Shown: positions 10,130-21,000 of the stretch, one piece after another
Layout of the letters: each line of letters begins with the position of its first letter
Position numbering within the stretch: the stretch's first letter is position 1
Source of the DNA: Aricia agestis
Taxonomy: Eukaryota > Arthropoda > Insecta > Lepidoptera > Lycaenidae
DNA length: 64,000 nt
Assembly: GCF_905147365.1 (NCBI RefSeq)
Contig: NC_056420.1
Coordinates: 12,596,001 to 12,660,000, forward strand
Direction: 5' to 3'
Position numbers and translations under genes: made by a program
Notes under the pieces: model-generated
The model's input: the letters and a program-made list of their open reading frames with translations, nothing else
Told to the model about the DNA's origin: nothing
Database searches by the model: none

Positions 10130-11972
10130 CAATGGGACAAATTTTAAAGGCGCTAACAGATTGCTGACCAAGGAGTACAAAGATATTTTGGCCACAATTG
10201 ACAGGAATTTCTTCGCGAACATAAACAGCTATAATATCAAATGGACTTTCAACGCACCATTATTTCCATCTGCAGGAGGTCTATGGGAGGCTGCCGTCAA
10301 ATCACTCAAATATCATCTTCGGCGAGTGATAGGCGAGCAGCGACTTACCTACGAAGAATTTAACACCCTGTTACAGCAGATAGAGGCCTGCCTTAATTCA
10401 CGACCATTGGTTGCGTTGACGGAGAATCCTGATGATGATTACCTGACCCCTGGACATTTCCTCGTAGGGGGACCTTTGCTGTCTCGTCCACAGGCTGAAC
10501 CGGAACATCTTAATCTTAACACCAGATGGCACATGGTACAAGCCATGAACAGGAACTTTTGGAAGAAGTGGTCTTCGGAGTACCTTCAGCAGCTTCAAAC
10601 ACGATCCAAATGGCAGAGTCCATCGAGGAACTTTGAAGTGGACGACATAGTTCTGGTGAAGGAAGACAATTTACCTCCCGGGAAATGGGCTTTAGGCAGG
10701 ATAGTCGAGGTACATCCAGGCAAGGATGGGTACGTGAGAGTGGTATCGGTTAAGACCAAGAATGGTATATTGAAAAGGCCAATTTTAAAACTTTCCCGAC
10801 TTCCAGTCAAGGAGAGCGATACCGTACAGGTAAACAGCAGCTCTAGTGATCATGATCGACATGTCGTGACCCCTGGGACAATGAGCAGGGTACAACCAGA
10901 AAGCCAAACAAACCAGCTACCGCCATCTCGACGTCGACCTCGAAGAAATAATTTATGTCATTTTATATTTACTTTACTTGCTATGTTTTTATTTACAATT
11001 TCACCCACACAGGGAACCTACAATATATCAAATTTCAACTCGAGTCAAAGCCTGTATTTCGACAAACAGTTCGATATTAACTTAATCAGGGATGAGTGGA
11101 AATTAGTTGTTTACTATAATATGTCAACGTATTGGACGAGTCTTTCATATTTACAGAAGTACGTAAAACATATACAGAAAGATACTTCACAACTTTCACC
11201 GCAGTACATAAGCATAGCCGAACAATTACAACATGAACTATCGGAACTTCAACATTATAATGTATTGCTGCAATATAAAACTAACAAACGACAGAAGAGA
11301 GGCATAATTAATGGTGTGGGTTATGTAGCTAACGCATTATTCGGAGTTCTCGACGACAGGTTTCTGAAACAATATGAAAAGGACATAGAGAAGATTTCGT
11401 ACGACTCCAATCACTTACGAAGCCTTCTGAAAAATCAAACGAGCATTATTGAGGCACAGTCGAACATATTACGCAGAAATGAAGATATTATGTATAAGCA
11501 ATTCAGCATGGTACAGTCACATTTACAAAATTTAACAAATATTTTAAATCGAGTACAGTCGGACAGTGAGCATCAACTTAATACTATATCATCAATTCTG
11601 TCGGCACAGATTTTAATATCGAATCTTCGACGTATACAAGATAATTTAGTCGATACAGTAACTGATTTATCTCATGGACACTTGGACGCACATTTAATAC
11701 CTTCAGAACAGCTGCGACAACAGATGCACATTATTTCGAATCAATTAAGGGGAGACCTAACTTTGCCTATTAGTGAAGAAGACTTACAGGAATTATACAA
11801 GGTCATGAAAGTTAGCTCAAAAATCGGAAGATCATTTCTAGTAATAGAGATAAAAATACCTTTAATTGCTAAGGAATCATTCGAACTAGACAAAATATAC
11901 AGTATATATTTTAAAAGTAATCTTATTATTCAAACATTTACACCTTACAAGGAAACGGACTCATGGACATAG
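10110..11972 (+). CDS. Integrase C-terminal half fused to envelope-like N-terminal region
   Basis: This is the continuation of Pol in the next frame. It carries the second catalytic Asp (YSDNGTNF, about 10,126) and the Glu (GGLWEAA, about 10,285) of the integrase DDE core, and a DUF5641-like C-terminal domain (RWHMVQAMNRNFWKKW about 10,525; LPPGKWALGRI about 10,675). With no stop it then runs into an envelope-like segment: a hydrophobic signal-like stretch (about 10,960-11,010), a long helical region, a basic furin-type motif RQKR (about 11,290-11,300) followed by a Gly-rich hydrophobic segment (about 11,302-11,350), and heptad-like coiled coil to about 11,650. This layout resembles the F-type glycoproteins of insect endogenous retroviruses. 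The frame ends at 11,972, where the expected Cys-rich central part is missing. The open frame begins upstream of the first credible integrase residue only because of the frame break. Confidence 0.85.
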   Translation, partial: QRHMYSDNGTNFKGANRLLTKEYKDILATIDRNFFANINSYNIKWTFNAPLFPSAGGLWEAAVKSLKYHLRRVIGEQRLTYEEFNTLLQQIEACLNSRPLVALTENPDDDYLTPGHFLVGGPLLSRPQAEPEHLNLNTRWHMVQAMNRNFWKKWSSEYLQQLQTRSKWQSPSRNFEVDDIVLVKEDNLPPGKWALGRIVEVHPGKDGYVRVVSVKTKNGILKRPILKLSRLPVKESDTVQVNSSSSDHDRHVVTPGTMSRVQPESQTNQLPPSRRRPRRNNLCHFIFTLLAMFLFTISPTQGTYNISNFNSSQSLYFDKQFDINLIRDEWKLVVYYNMSTYWTSLSYLQKYVKHIQKDTSQLSPQYISIAEQLQHELSELQHYNVLLQYKTNKRQKRGIINGVGYVANALFGVLDDRFLKQYEKDIEKISYDSNHLRSLLKNQTSIIEAQSNILRRNEDIMYKQFSMVQSHLQNLTNILNRVQSDSEHQLNTISSILSAQILISNLRRIQDNLVDTVTDLSHGHLDAHLIPSEQLRQQMHIISNQLRGDLTLPISEEDLQELYKVMKVSSKIGRSFLVIEIKIPLIAKESFELDKIYSIYFKSNLIIQTFTPYKETDSWT

Positions 11973-12547
11973 CGTCGGGATGCGTTTTGAAGAGTAGATC
12001 CGTTACAATTTACGGACACACTAACTATCTTACAAAACTATCTACGAAGCCTGACATCGCTCCAGTACCAGAATTTTCTGTCCTTAATCATATTCTAAAT
12101 TCTACATTACCTGAAAGTTTCATACCGGACAATCACAGTCATACTTGGGATCAGATGAAGATGCAGTTGGAGAACATAAAAAAGGAAGCTGATGTGGTTT
12201 ACTCTCCCGTCAGTGTACACGATGTACACCACTATACTGCGATCTACGCCACGCTGACACTGCTGATCTTAGGGGGGTGCATTTACGTCGTCCGTCGTGT
12301 TCGTAAGACAAGCCAACAACAGTTTCGAGTGTCCCCTGCTGTCACTGCTCCGGTGGTTCTGCGGGCGGTGGAGGCGACTAACGTGGAACTTCCGGAGCTG
12401 CCTACAAAGCAGCAGTCATCATCATCAACGGGGGTGGTTCCTCCGAGCACCAGTACGCAGTCATGTGTGAAAACAAGTGGCAAGTGTAAAAAATCTGTGC
12501 GATTGTCAGTTCCAAAAATTAGTGAAAGTGAAATTAGTGATTATTAA
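11963..12547 (+). pseudogene. Envelope-like C-terminal segment with transmembrane anchor
   Basis: A 194-codon frame, shifted relative to the preceding one, that looks like the membrane-proximal end of the same glycoprotein. A single transmembrane segment (about 12,232-12,290) is followed by basic RRVRK and a Ser/Thr/Pro-rich cytoplasmic tail ending in ESEISDY. The preceding ORF ends within ten bases of its first ATG. Only one Cys is seen before the anchor, whereas F-type envelopes have a Cys-rich block there. I therefore infer that the copy lost internal sequence as well as frame. It could alternatively be reached by splicing. Confidence 0.65.
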
Positions 12548-12663
12548 TTTTAACTGTGACATAAAGTGGTTTAGGACAAACATTTTAGAGACATTAGGTT
12601 ACGTATGGACATTAAGTTTTAGTTCTTTACATCATTCAGCATCCTTTTCCCTGAGTCCCAGGA

Positions 12664-12830
12664 TGTACAAAGTACAATAATGTATTAGTTTAACTGCTGA
12701 GTGAGCGCTTTGTGTCAGCAGTTTACATTCATTAACATTGTTACATTTTACTTAATAAATCAGTGTAAGAACAGCACTCATCGGGTTTGGTTGTTTCATT
12801 CCATCCCTATCTATCTGTAGAAACACTACA
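12664..12830 (+). repeat. 3' LTR of BEL element
   Basis: 167 bp identical by eye to the 5' LTR. It is preceded by TGAGTCCCAGGA rather than a long purine run, so the polypurine tract is not obvious. Confidence 0.95.
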
Positions 12831-12835
12831 CACAC
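12831..12835. repeat. Target site duplication, right (CACAC)
   Basis: Direct repeat of 4,726-4,730 immediately after the 3' LTR. Confidence 0.9.
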
Positions 12836-13721
12836 ATTTATAATGACAATGGTAGATGGAAAGGTCTGCAATGCAGCCACAGGTACAAAGTCTACTAGTA
12901 AGTGCTACATTTGTGGAGCATCAACTAAAGATTTCAATGATTTAAATAATTATACGACTGAAGTAAATTTTTCAGCTCTTGAATTCGGGTTATCGGTACT
13001 TCATGCTAGAATTCGAATAAACGAAAGTATTTTACACTTAGCTTACAAACTAGAAGTAAAAAAATATAAAGAAAGAAAAACGCAAGAAGAAAAAAATCAA
13101 GAAGCAAGAAAAAAGAAATATATACAAGATAGGTTTCGAACAGAAACTGGTCTTTTGGTTGATATGCCTAAACAAAATTTCGGTAACACTAATGATGGTA
13201 ATACAAGTAAAAGATTTTTTGAGAATCCAAGATTAGCCTCAGAAATAACAGGAATTGACTATGAACTAATTTATAGGCTAAAAGTTATATTGGAAACAAT
13301 TTCAAGCGGGTTTCAAATTGATCCTATAAAATATAAAAATTATGCATTAGAAACGGCTCGTCTTTATGTACACCTATATAATTGGCATCCTATGACGCCA
13401 ACAATGCATAAAGTCTTGATCCATGGCGCAGTCATTATAGAAAACGCACTATTACCCATCGGGCAGCTCTCTGAGGAGGCTGCTGAAGCTCGCAATAAAC
13501 ATTTTAGAAGTTACCGCCAAGATTTTGCGAGGAAATTTTCTAGGGAAAGTTGTAATGAAGACATATTTAACCGTCTTCTACTTAGTTCTGACCCATTATT
13601 AAGTAGTATGCGTGAGGTCAAAAAAAGAAAAGCTAATACATTTATGCCCGAAACGTTGGATATGTTAGTATCTGAAGAACCCAATATTGTAGAAAATTCT
13701 TCAGAAAGCGAAGGAGATTAA
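12836..13721 (+). CDS. Transib/RAG1-like transposase, C-terminal part (interrupted)
   Basis: This is the second half of the ORF broken by the BEL element. Its frame is exactly that of the first half when the element and one CACAC copy are left out (codon split AC|A). The conserved end of the Transib/RAG1 core is visible: an Asp in TMVDGKVCNA that fits the second catalytic Asp only a few codons from the insertion point, a CYICG zinc motif, NWHPMTPTMHKVLIHG with the two His of the zinc site, and LPIGQLSEEAAEARNK, in which the SEE segment matches the catalytic Glu region (RAG1 has SEGNESGNK at this place). It ends with an acidic tail and TAA. The ATG at 12,843 is internal and not a natural start. 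AATAAA at 13,843-13,848 may be the poly(A) signal. The combined product would be about 670 residues plus any upstream exon. Confidence 0.8.
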
Positions 13722-14006
13722 ACTTTTAGTCAAACTTTTTTTTTCGTTTTTTAAATATAATATGTAAGTACCCTTTTTTGTGAATATACGCATAATTATT
13801 TTCAAACTTGTATTATTTTCTTATTTGTATTGATTGGATAACAATAAAGCAAGAAAATAATTTTGGCTGCCTAGATCGCACAAATACCTGTATGTGCGGC
13901 GGCCCATCTCTTGTTTCTGATATCTGTGGTTTTTTGTTTGTACGAATTTTTGTTCCCGCCATATTTTATTTGACACTGGCCATGGTTAAAAACATAAACT
14001 TATAAT
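13722..14006. other. 3' flank of transposase ORF
   Basis: Contains AATAAA (13,843-13,848), then unassigned AT-rich sequence. No Transib-type terminal inverted repeat was recognised. Confidence 0.4.
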
Positions 14007-14550
14007 CAGTGTTGCCAACCCCATCATAGAGCTAAGCTGTAGATATGCTAGAAAAAAACTGTAGAAAACTGTAAATATCAAATTGAAAAACAGTAAATGT
14101 ACAGTTTTATATTTAATGATTTTTTATTATTTAATTATGGGAATAAATAGAATATATTTCAGGAAGCCGGGAATTAAAAACCAGAAAAATAATGAAATAT
14201 GTCTGTTTTACCGACTTTATATTGGTAAAACAGACATCGATCGACCGAGCGATCGATGTCGGTAAGGGGCTTATTCCACCTTACTTTTAGACGTCCTAAT
14301 TAGGATCCTAAAAAAGACAAATTAGAAGCTTCTGATTCTGATTGCACCAATCAAAAGCCTCTATTCTTCTGATTAAGTACGCTAATAATTAGGATCCTAA
14401 CTGTTTCGTTTATATTAATAAGTTTAATATAATAAAATAGACGACGCTGGCTAGCTCATAAAAACTGTAGATTTCGAGGCCTAAACTGAAAACTGAGAGG
14501 ATTTCCGAAAAACTGTAGTTCTACAGCTAACTGAGGGGTTGGCTACACTG
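14007..14550. mobile_element. Non-autonomous hAT-type element (544 bp)
   Basis: Terminal inverted repeats CAGTGTTGCCAACCCC (left) and GGGGTTGGCTACACTG (right), with sub-terminal CTGTAG motifs on both sides. It is flanked by perfect 8-bp duplications CTTATAAT (13,999-14,006 and 14,551-14,558). The 8-bp duplication and CAGTG ends are typical of hAT elements. An internal palindrome around GTCTGTTTTACC/GGTAAAACAGAC lies at 14,198-14,235. No transposase is encoded. Confidence 0.88.
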
Positions 14551-14804
14551 CTTATAATATACTGCATTATAAGTTTATGGTTAAAAAGCTGAGTGCCATA
14601 ATAAGTAGACACCAAAAAGAAGAAGAAGAAGAATGTGTTTGTTGTTTTGTTGTGTTGTGAGGATTTTTATTTATAACAAAATTAAAGGAATTTACGATAA
14701 AAAGTTATAAGATAAAGGTAGTAAAAAGAAATTTCGTGAACAATCCATTCGTCGATGAAAATAAGGTATCATTTGGAGAGTAGTTGAATACAGCGATAAA
14801 CATT

Positions 14805-15041
14805 ATGAGTGTTGAAATAGAGTTTGGAGGCAATAGAAGGAGGAAAGCTGCGAATGATGATGATTCCAGTAGCAACCAAAGTAGCCCTGGGCCATCGACA
14901 AAGAAACAGCGATCTGACTGTGGCTCCAATATGTCGATTTCTACAACGGATGGGGATAAAGAACAAATATTTAAGCTTGTTATGACAAACTTACCTGGAG
15001 GATGGACTTGTGACCAAGTTATGAACTACATAAGAGAGGAG
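14805..15041 (+). CDS. RRM gene exon 1
   Basis: 79 codons, ending in phase 0 at GAG/gtaaat. It encodes the Ser/Asp-rich N-terminus with KKQR and the first strand and helix of RRM-a (FKLVMTNLPGGWTCDQVMNY). An open frame continues into the intron to 15,158, but that part is low complexity and lacks RRM character. Confidence 0.85.
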
Positions 15042-18000
15042 GTAAATGTTTCTTTCTTTCTTTATATTATTTTTACTTTATATTCTTATAGTGCATGTTA
15101 TTTATTTATAAAATTCTCGTGTCACGCTAATTGCTGCCAAACTGACAGTCTAACATAAAATTGACCCAGCCTAACTATGATATTCTATTATAAAAAAAAG
15201 GTAGATATCGCACTAGCGCGTACAGTCTGATACGGCCAAATGAAGGTAAGTGGTATGCAACTAATTCAAATGAAGGTAACCTTCTTTTGAATTAGTTGCA
15301 TGTTGGCAGAGAGTGAGCGACGAGGTGTCAGGTTAGAATATCATTGTGTCAGGTTTTTGACTTAAAATGCCAAGCTGTGTTTTTAGGAAATGCAATTCTT
15401 CAAAATCAAAATATTACACTCGGTCACAACAGTCGGGGATCTGAAACATTTTTTTTTCACTTTTGTATGGAGAAACTCGTTACACTGGTGTACTTGCCCA
15501 TACAAAAGTGAAAAAAATGTTTCTCATTCAGCGCTGTTACTTTCACAGTAAACTCACTATAAGGAACACATACACATCCTAAAGTATTATCCAAAAATCT
15601 TAAAAAGTAGGTCATGTAGTATGGGTATGCTCCCTAAGCTAGTTTCACATTGACATGAAGTAATTCTCTTGGTGTAAATTGTAATAATAAACTGGTAGAA
15701 AGCCTCATGTAGACATTCTAAAAGAGTTAATTTTTAATGTAAATTTGGAAATTAAAAAAAAAACATTTTTCATTTTCATTGCATATTCAATTCACACCTT
15801 CAATAAATTCAATTGATTATAACTTATTTTTTTAATTATAGAACACTATTATCTTTACAGATTGGTGAAAATGCACTGTTAGTTAATGACTTTAGAGACA
15901 CTGAGTCGGATTTTCAAATCAGACTGAAATTCAAAACTGAGGAAGAAAGGAATAAAGTTTTGGAGAAGTTGAAAATAAAGCAAGCTTTGGGATTAGTGTG
16001 CGTGGACACTGAAGGTAAGTTAAATGAAAACAAAAATTTTTTTTTGTTTAACCTCTTGAGTCTTGAACCCCACCGACGACACCATAACCAGCCACCCTTA
16101 AAATACCTCTGTGTACCACCAGCTCGATATTGAGCCACCTGATGCACTCGACCTCACGCTGTTTTGTAACTTATTTTAGTGTTTATAAGATTTAATTTCG
16201 TTTGTTCTATGCATAATTTTAAGAGTATGAAGTTGGCTACTAAAAGAAATCAGTTCCTGATTGGTGCAATTTTGTAAAACTTTAAATTTTTTTTTTTTTA
16301 AATTTAAATAGCGCCATAGAACGCGGTATTTGAGGCTCAATAAAATTTTGACATCCCGGTATTCGAGAGGTTAATTTTTATATACAAAAAAAATTAATTC
16401 ACAATGACAAGCTACTTGATGTGGAGTAGTGTGGAGGCTTATAGGCTTTTTGTTTTCTATTGTAATAGTATACTGTAATATATGTCGGTCATTGTAATAG
16501 TGGTGTAACTCCCAGTGCCGTAAATAAGGCGGTGCCACCGGTGCCCAGGCACAGGGCGTAGACTCGACTGGGGGGGCGCAAAAATGGCCAAACCAGGCAG
16601 GAGTATTATTTTTTCGGTTTCATTAAAATAACTTGTACTATTATACAACGTTGCCAGATTTTTTTTGTGCCAAGTCAAAAGCGGTACAAAGTAAAAAAAG
16701 GTATAATATCAAAAGTTTTTTTAAGTTTTATCTTTTTACTTGCGTCAAAATAGCGTTTACGGTTTACGTGACAATAGATAGCTAAAGTAGCTATAGAAAA
16801 TCTACCCATCTACCTCCCACACTATTATCTTCAATACGCACCTTTCTTTCTCAGCACGCTGCACGTACGTTCGAGCTTTCCCCGAAAAACGGGAATGAGC
16901 CTTTTCCGCGCGGGACATTTAATTTTGATGACAAAATCGGGACGTCCCGACAAAATCGGGACGTCTGGCAACGCTGCTATTATAATATTTCATTTGATAT
17001 CTACAATAAAAAATATAAATCATTGAATAAAATTTGTAGTTTCTTTTCTACGCATTAATTAACAAATCTCTTACGGCCGTACTCAGAGACATTTAATTAC
17101 GATTAACCTTCGATTTAATGAAGAGTTTGACAGATAATGTATGGAGCTTATGTCAAAATTTTGAATTACTTATTTGCATTTAAGTAATTAATGTTCCACT
17201 CTTAGTGCGGCAGTAAATTTCTCAAAACTTAATTGCATGGAGATAATTCACTATTACAATGAACGACACATAATATAGCTAGCTGTAAGCCACCCAAATT
17301 GAATAATTAAAATATCAATTTTTCTATAAGTGCCGGATAGGCTATCCACAACTTTTTTTGACAGATGGAGTATGGAGTATCTGTCAGATAAGTTGTGGAT
17401 AGCCTATCTGGCACTTTATCAGGAAGTGGTGAAACAGGCTCTTAGTCTATAGAACCTTAATAAATGAATTTTTCAGATCAAGCCAGTGATGAGGAAGAAT
17501 CAGTTAGAAGTGAGGTGATGGTTGAACACAGGTACAAACATTAATTCATTAAACATGTTTGGTATGCTTTACGACACATTAAATTAACTGAACCAAAATT
17601 TATGTTGATTACTTTTGTATCAACATAAATTTTTTATGAACCAAAATTATAATTGATTACTTTTGTATGAACCAAAATTTATGTTGATTACTTTTGTATC
17701 AACATAAATTTTGGTATCTTGGATTGCATCTTTGGAGGTATTTTGGATTATAGAATTTTTAAAAGCACTTATCTTAAGTAAAACTCCTGTATGTCAATTA
17801 ATCCTTCGATCGTGGATTCTTGGAAATATATTGTTATTCTATTGTGTCTCGCTCACTGGTGAGCTTATGGGGCTTGATATGTTAAGGCGCGAAACACAAT
17901 ATTACCGTTATTTGATGTCGGTTTTCGGTGAAGCCACAGTATTGAGTCAATTGAGCTGGCCAATTTGTGCTAATTTGTTTCTTTAATTTGAAATTTCTAT

Positions 18001-21000
18001 ACAGGATTTTTCAAATAAGGTATAGTAAGCCGACAGGGGTCACTCTAGGAGTCATTCTGAACAACTTTTATTCTATGACTTTTGGAAATTCTTTTGGAAA
18101 TACGAAAAAAATATAGATTTTCCAAAGAAACTTTGTCGGTCTTACTAAGGAAAAGCAAAATATTTTTTTGCGAATTTTCAAAAGTCTTGACCCCCTGAGT
18201 AACCCACTTTCAGCTTACTATGCCTTATTTCAAACATCCTGTATATTCTATTCTATTCTAATTAGCCGTTTGTGTCACAGCAAAGGAGGAGGAAGGAGGA
18301 AAGAGACATGTGGAAGGAAAGAGGGGAGGCCTTTGCCCAGTATATATTAGCTTTTTTTTTATTTATGCTTTTCAGAGACAAGAAAGGTCAAGATGTAGGG
18401 ACGAACATAAGTATTGATGTTTGGGACGTCGATCCGAAGACTTTGTATGGACTCAAGGAGTCATTTCTCACATCCTTAGACATCACTCCACCTCTATCAA
18501 ATTGGGTTCTTGTTACGAATGTAAGTGTATTCTAATTCATTACATATTTTACATGTCATGTAAAGTTGACTGTCTATATATTAGCTATTGTGCGTTATAA
18601 AGCATGATTTTTGTTTACTGCCACGCTTATTTCTCGCCCCAAATAGACCTAAAATAAACCATTGCACTTTCCCCATTCACATTAATCGCGCATCTTAAAG
18701 TTGTAAGGGGCCTATAGTGCTGACACAAATTTCCAAAGGGTCAATTTATATTAGCGCAGAGTCGAAGCGCATTGAAGCGAGGTATCAAAACTGAACATAG
18801 CAAATCCAACCTTAACTCCAAAGCGTTAACGCACAGATTACATCTGAGAATTTTAAAAGGCGCGCGCGCGTCGGGTGCTTCTGCGCGATTCGCGCGCATG
18901 CGCCCGACCAACGCTGTTTGATCTCGCAGAAGTGATGTGTGCGTTACGTTCTGGAGTTAAGGTTGAATTTTCTGTGTGCAGTTTTTGGGAATTCGCTTCG
19001 CTGCGCTTCGACTCTGCTCTATTATAAATTGACCCTTAATGTAATTGTCACTACTCTGTCTCCTTTATGTATTTATTTATAACAAATCCATGTTACTGTA
19101 ACAGTTCCGATGTGACCGTTCTGAGCTCAAAGAGGTGTTGGAACTAGCTGGTCACGTGGTGGTATGCCATGTGGTGACTGTGGCTAAGAGATTTGCCAAC
19201 GTCATGTACAGCCATCCATTAGAAGCCGTGCAGGTATGAAATATTTGATCAAGTAGGAATATCTATATAAACAAGAGATCGCCCAATGGCCGAAATTCGA
19301 CCTTACTTTCAACGACATTAGGACTACTACCAGCTATGTTTTGTAAAAAAATATTGACTTTATCATATTTTTTTCAACTCTAGTCTCTGGGACTTAGCTG
19401 ATATCAGACTGGCCGTGTAAGCATTGTCTAATAGTATCTAAGTTACAATAAAAACACTGAAATCCATTTTCAATTTGTCACCATGTTGTCAACAGACTTC
19501 AACCATAAATAAAAGAGTATAATTCGTATGTACAGGCTTGTCACTCAAAAATCCGTAATTTTTCCAAGTGTGTGTATTGTTTTATTTGTTAAAAAAATGT
19601 ATGATAAAACCATAGTTTCCAAATAATATTAGCTCGATGCCTTTCTTCACCATATAAACTATAACTGTGCAAAATTTCATTCTCCTACGTTTCCCCATTT
19701 TTCGTCAAAAGGGATACAAAGTTTTTGGCTCACGTATTAATATACATATACATAGGGCTACATGTTATACAGGGTGTAACAAAACTGAGTGATAATACTT
19801 AAGGGTGTGAATGGGTCCCCTATATAGTTTTCTCTGTGCAAGTAGCAGTGCTGAAAAAGTAACTTGTTAAATTTCGTATGGGAAAATTCATGACGCTGGG
19901 GCGCTTGCCCATATAAATCACAAAAAAAGATCTTTTCAGCGCTGCTACTTTTACAGTCAACAGTCAACTCTATACAAGGTACACAATACACATACATACC
20001 CTAAAGCAGGGGTCACCAATTAGTTTCGCTAGGGGTCCGTTTTAAAAAATAAAATGACATTTGCGGTCCACACATTTAAAAAAAAATTACTTAAACAAAT
20101 GTGATTACGGAAATTACAAAGGTATTTGTACTTTGTATCAACGAGAAAAGTGACAATTTTTGTTGCTACATGTTCATCAGTATATCGAGACATCGTCGAG
20201 ACCGAAATAATTTTTTAACGAAGGTCATCTTCGAACATGCTCGGTCGGCACACAATGGGTCGGCGCGGCGGTCCGGATGCGGACCGCGGTCCGCCATTTG
20301 GTAACCCATGCCCTAAAGCATTGCACCCTGTGAATGTAGCTTTCGTCACACCTCCATTCTGGAGGTGTCCGAAACGAATGCTTGTTTTATGTTGCAGGCC
20401 ATATCGATGCTAAACGGTCAAACCTACTATGGACAAACCCTTAAAATAACAATGGACCACCAGTCAGAATATTGGAAGATATTACCAAAAGGCCTAGCCA
20501 ACTTAGGCCCCGGGCTAGGAAAATACGGCAAACCCGTCCGCAACATAGCTAAAGAGTACGAAAGATTCGTATCTGGCAAATCGACTTTCATAGAAACAAA
20601 AATATTCAAATCTGAAAACAGCTCAGATCTGCTCAAAGAAATTATTTCCAGCATAGGTAGACCTGAAAGAAACGAGGATACACCGAAACTAGTAATTGAT
20701 ACTGAAATTGGTGAGTCTAAAGTAAAAGAAGAATCACCAAATGAAGAAATAAAGTCCGTAAACAGCTCACCAGAACTTGAATCAAGGAAAACTCCAGATT
20801 TGAACACAGGACAAGCATTAGGTGTTAATAATGGTGATACTGAATCTATTAATGGTGCGTTCAATCATAATTGGCAAAGCAATTCAACTTTCAACAAACC
20901 AACCAACTTTGGACAGAGTTCGGGAACAAATGGTGAAACGGGATTTAATGCACAATTCGAAATGAACCAAGGCCCAAGTGATTCAAGGCAAATAAGCGGT

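Larger units (their letters stand above)
4731..12830 (+). mobile_element. BEL/Pao LTR retrotransposon with envelope-like region, full length
   Basis: An 8,100-bp element bounded by identical 167-bp LTRs (TGTACA...CACTACA) and flanked by CACAC on both sides. The order gag (DUF1759-like), zinc knuckles, retropepsin (DUF1758-like), RT, RNase H (Pao/A17-type pol) and integrase is diagnostic of BEL/Pao. An envelope-like glycoprotein region follows in the integrase frame, as in the env-bearing insect BEL elements (Semotivirus-like). LTR identity indicates very recent insertion. The coding region is nevertheless broken at two places (near 10,118 and near 11,960), so this copy probably moves only with help, unless the breaks are sequence errors. 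Confidence 0.95.

Noticed and set aside
13808..14005. 65-codon ORF after the transposase
   Set aside because: There is no domain. It spans the poly(A) signal region and ends at the hAT target site.
13722..14006. Transib-type terminal inverted repeat
   Set aside because: I looked for CACNNTG-type ends on both sides of the ORF and found no convincing matching pair.
18272..18375. Extension of RRM exon 4 upstream to 18,272
   Set aside because: The segment contains LINE-tail sequence and a poly(T) acceptor tract. The TTTTCAG at 18,375 fits phase and RRM content.
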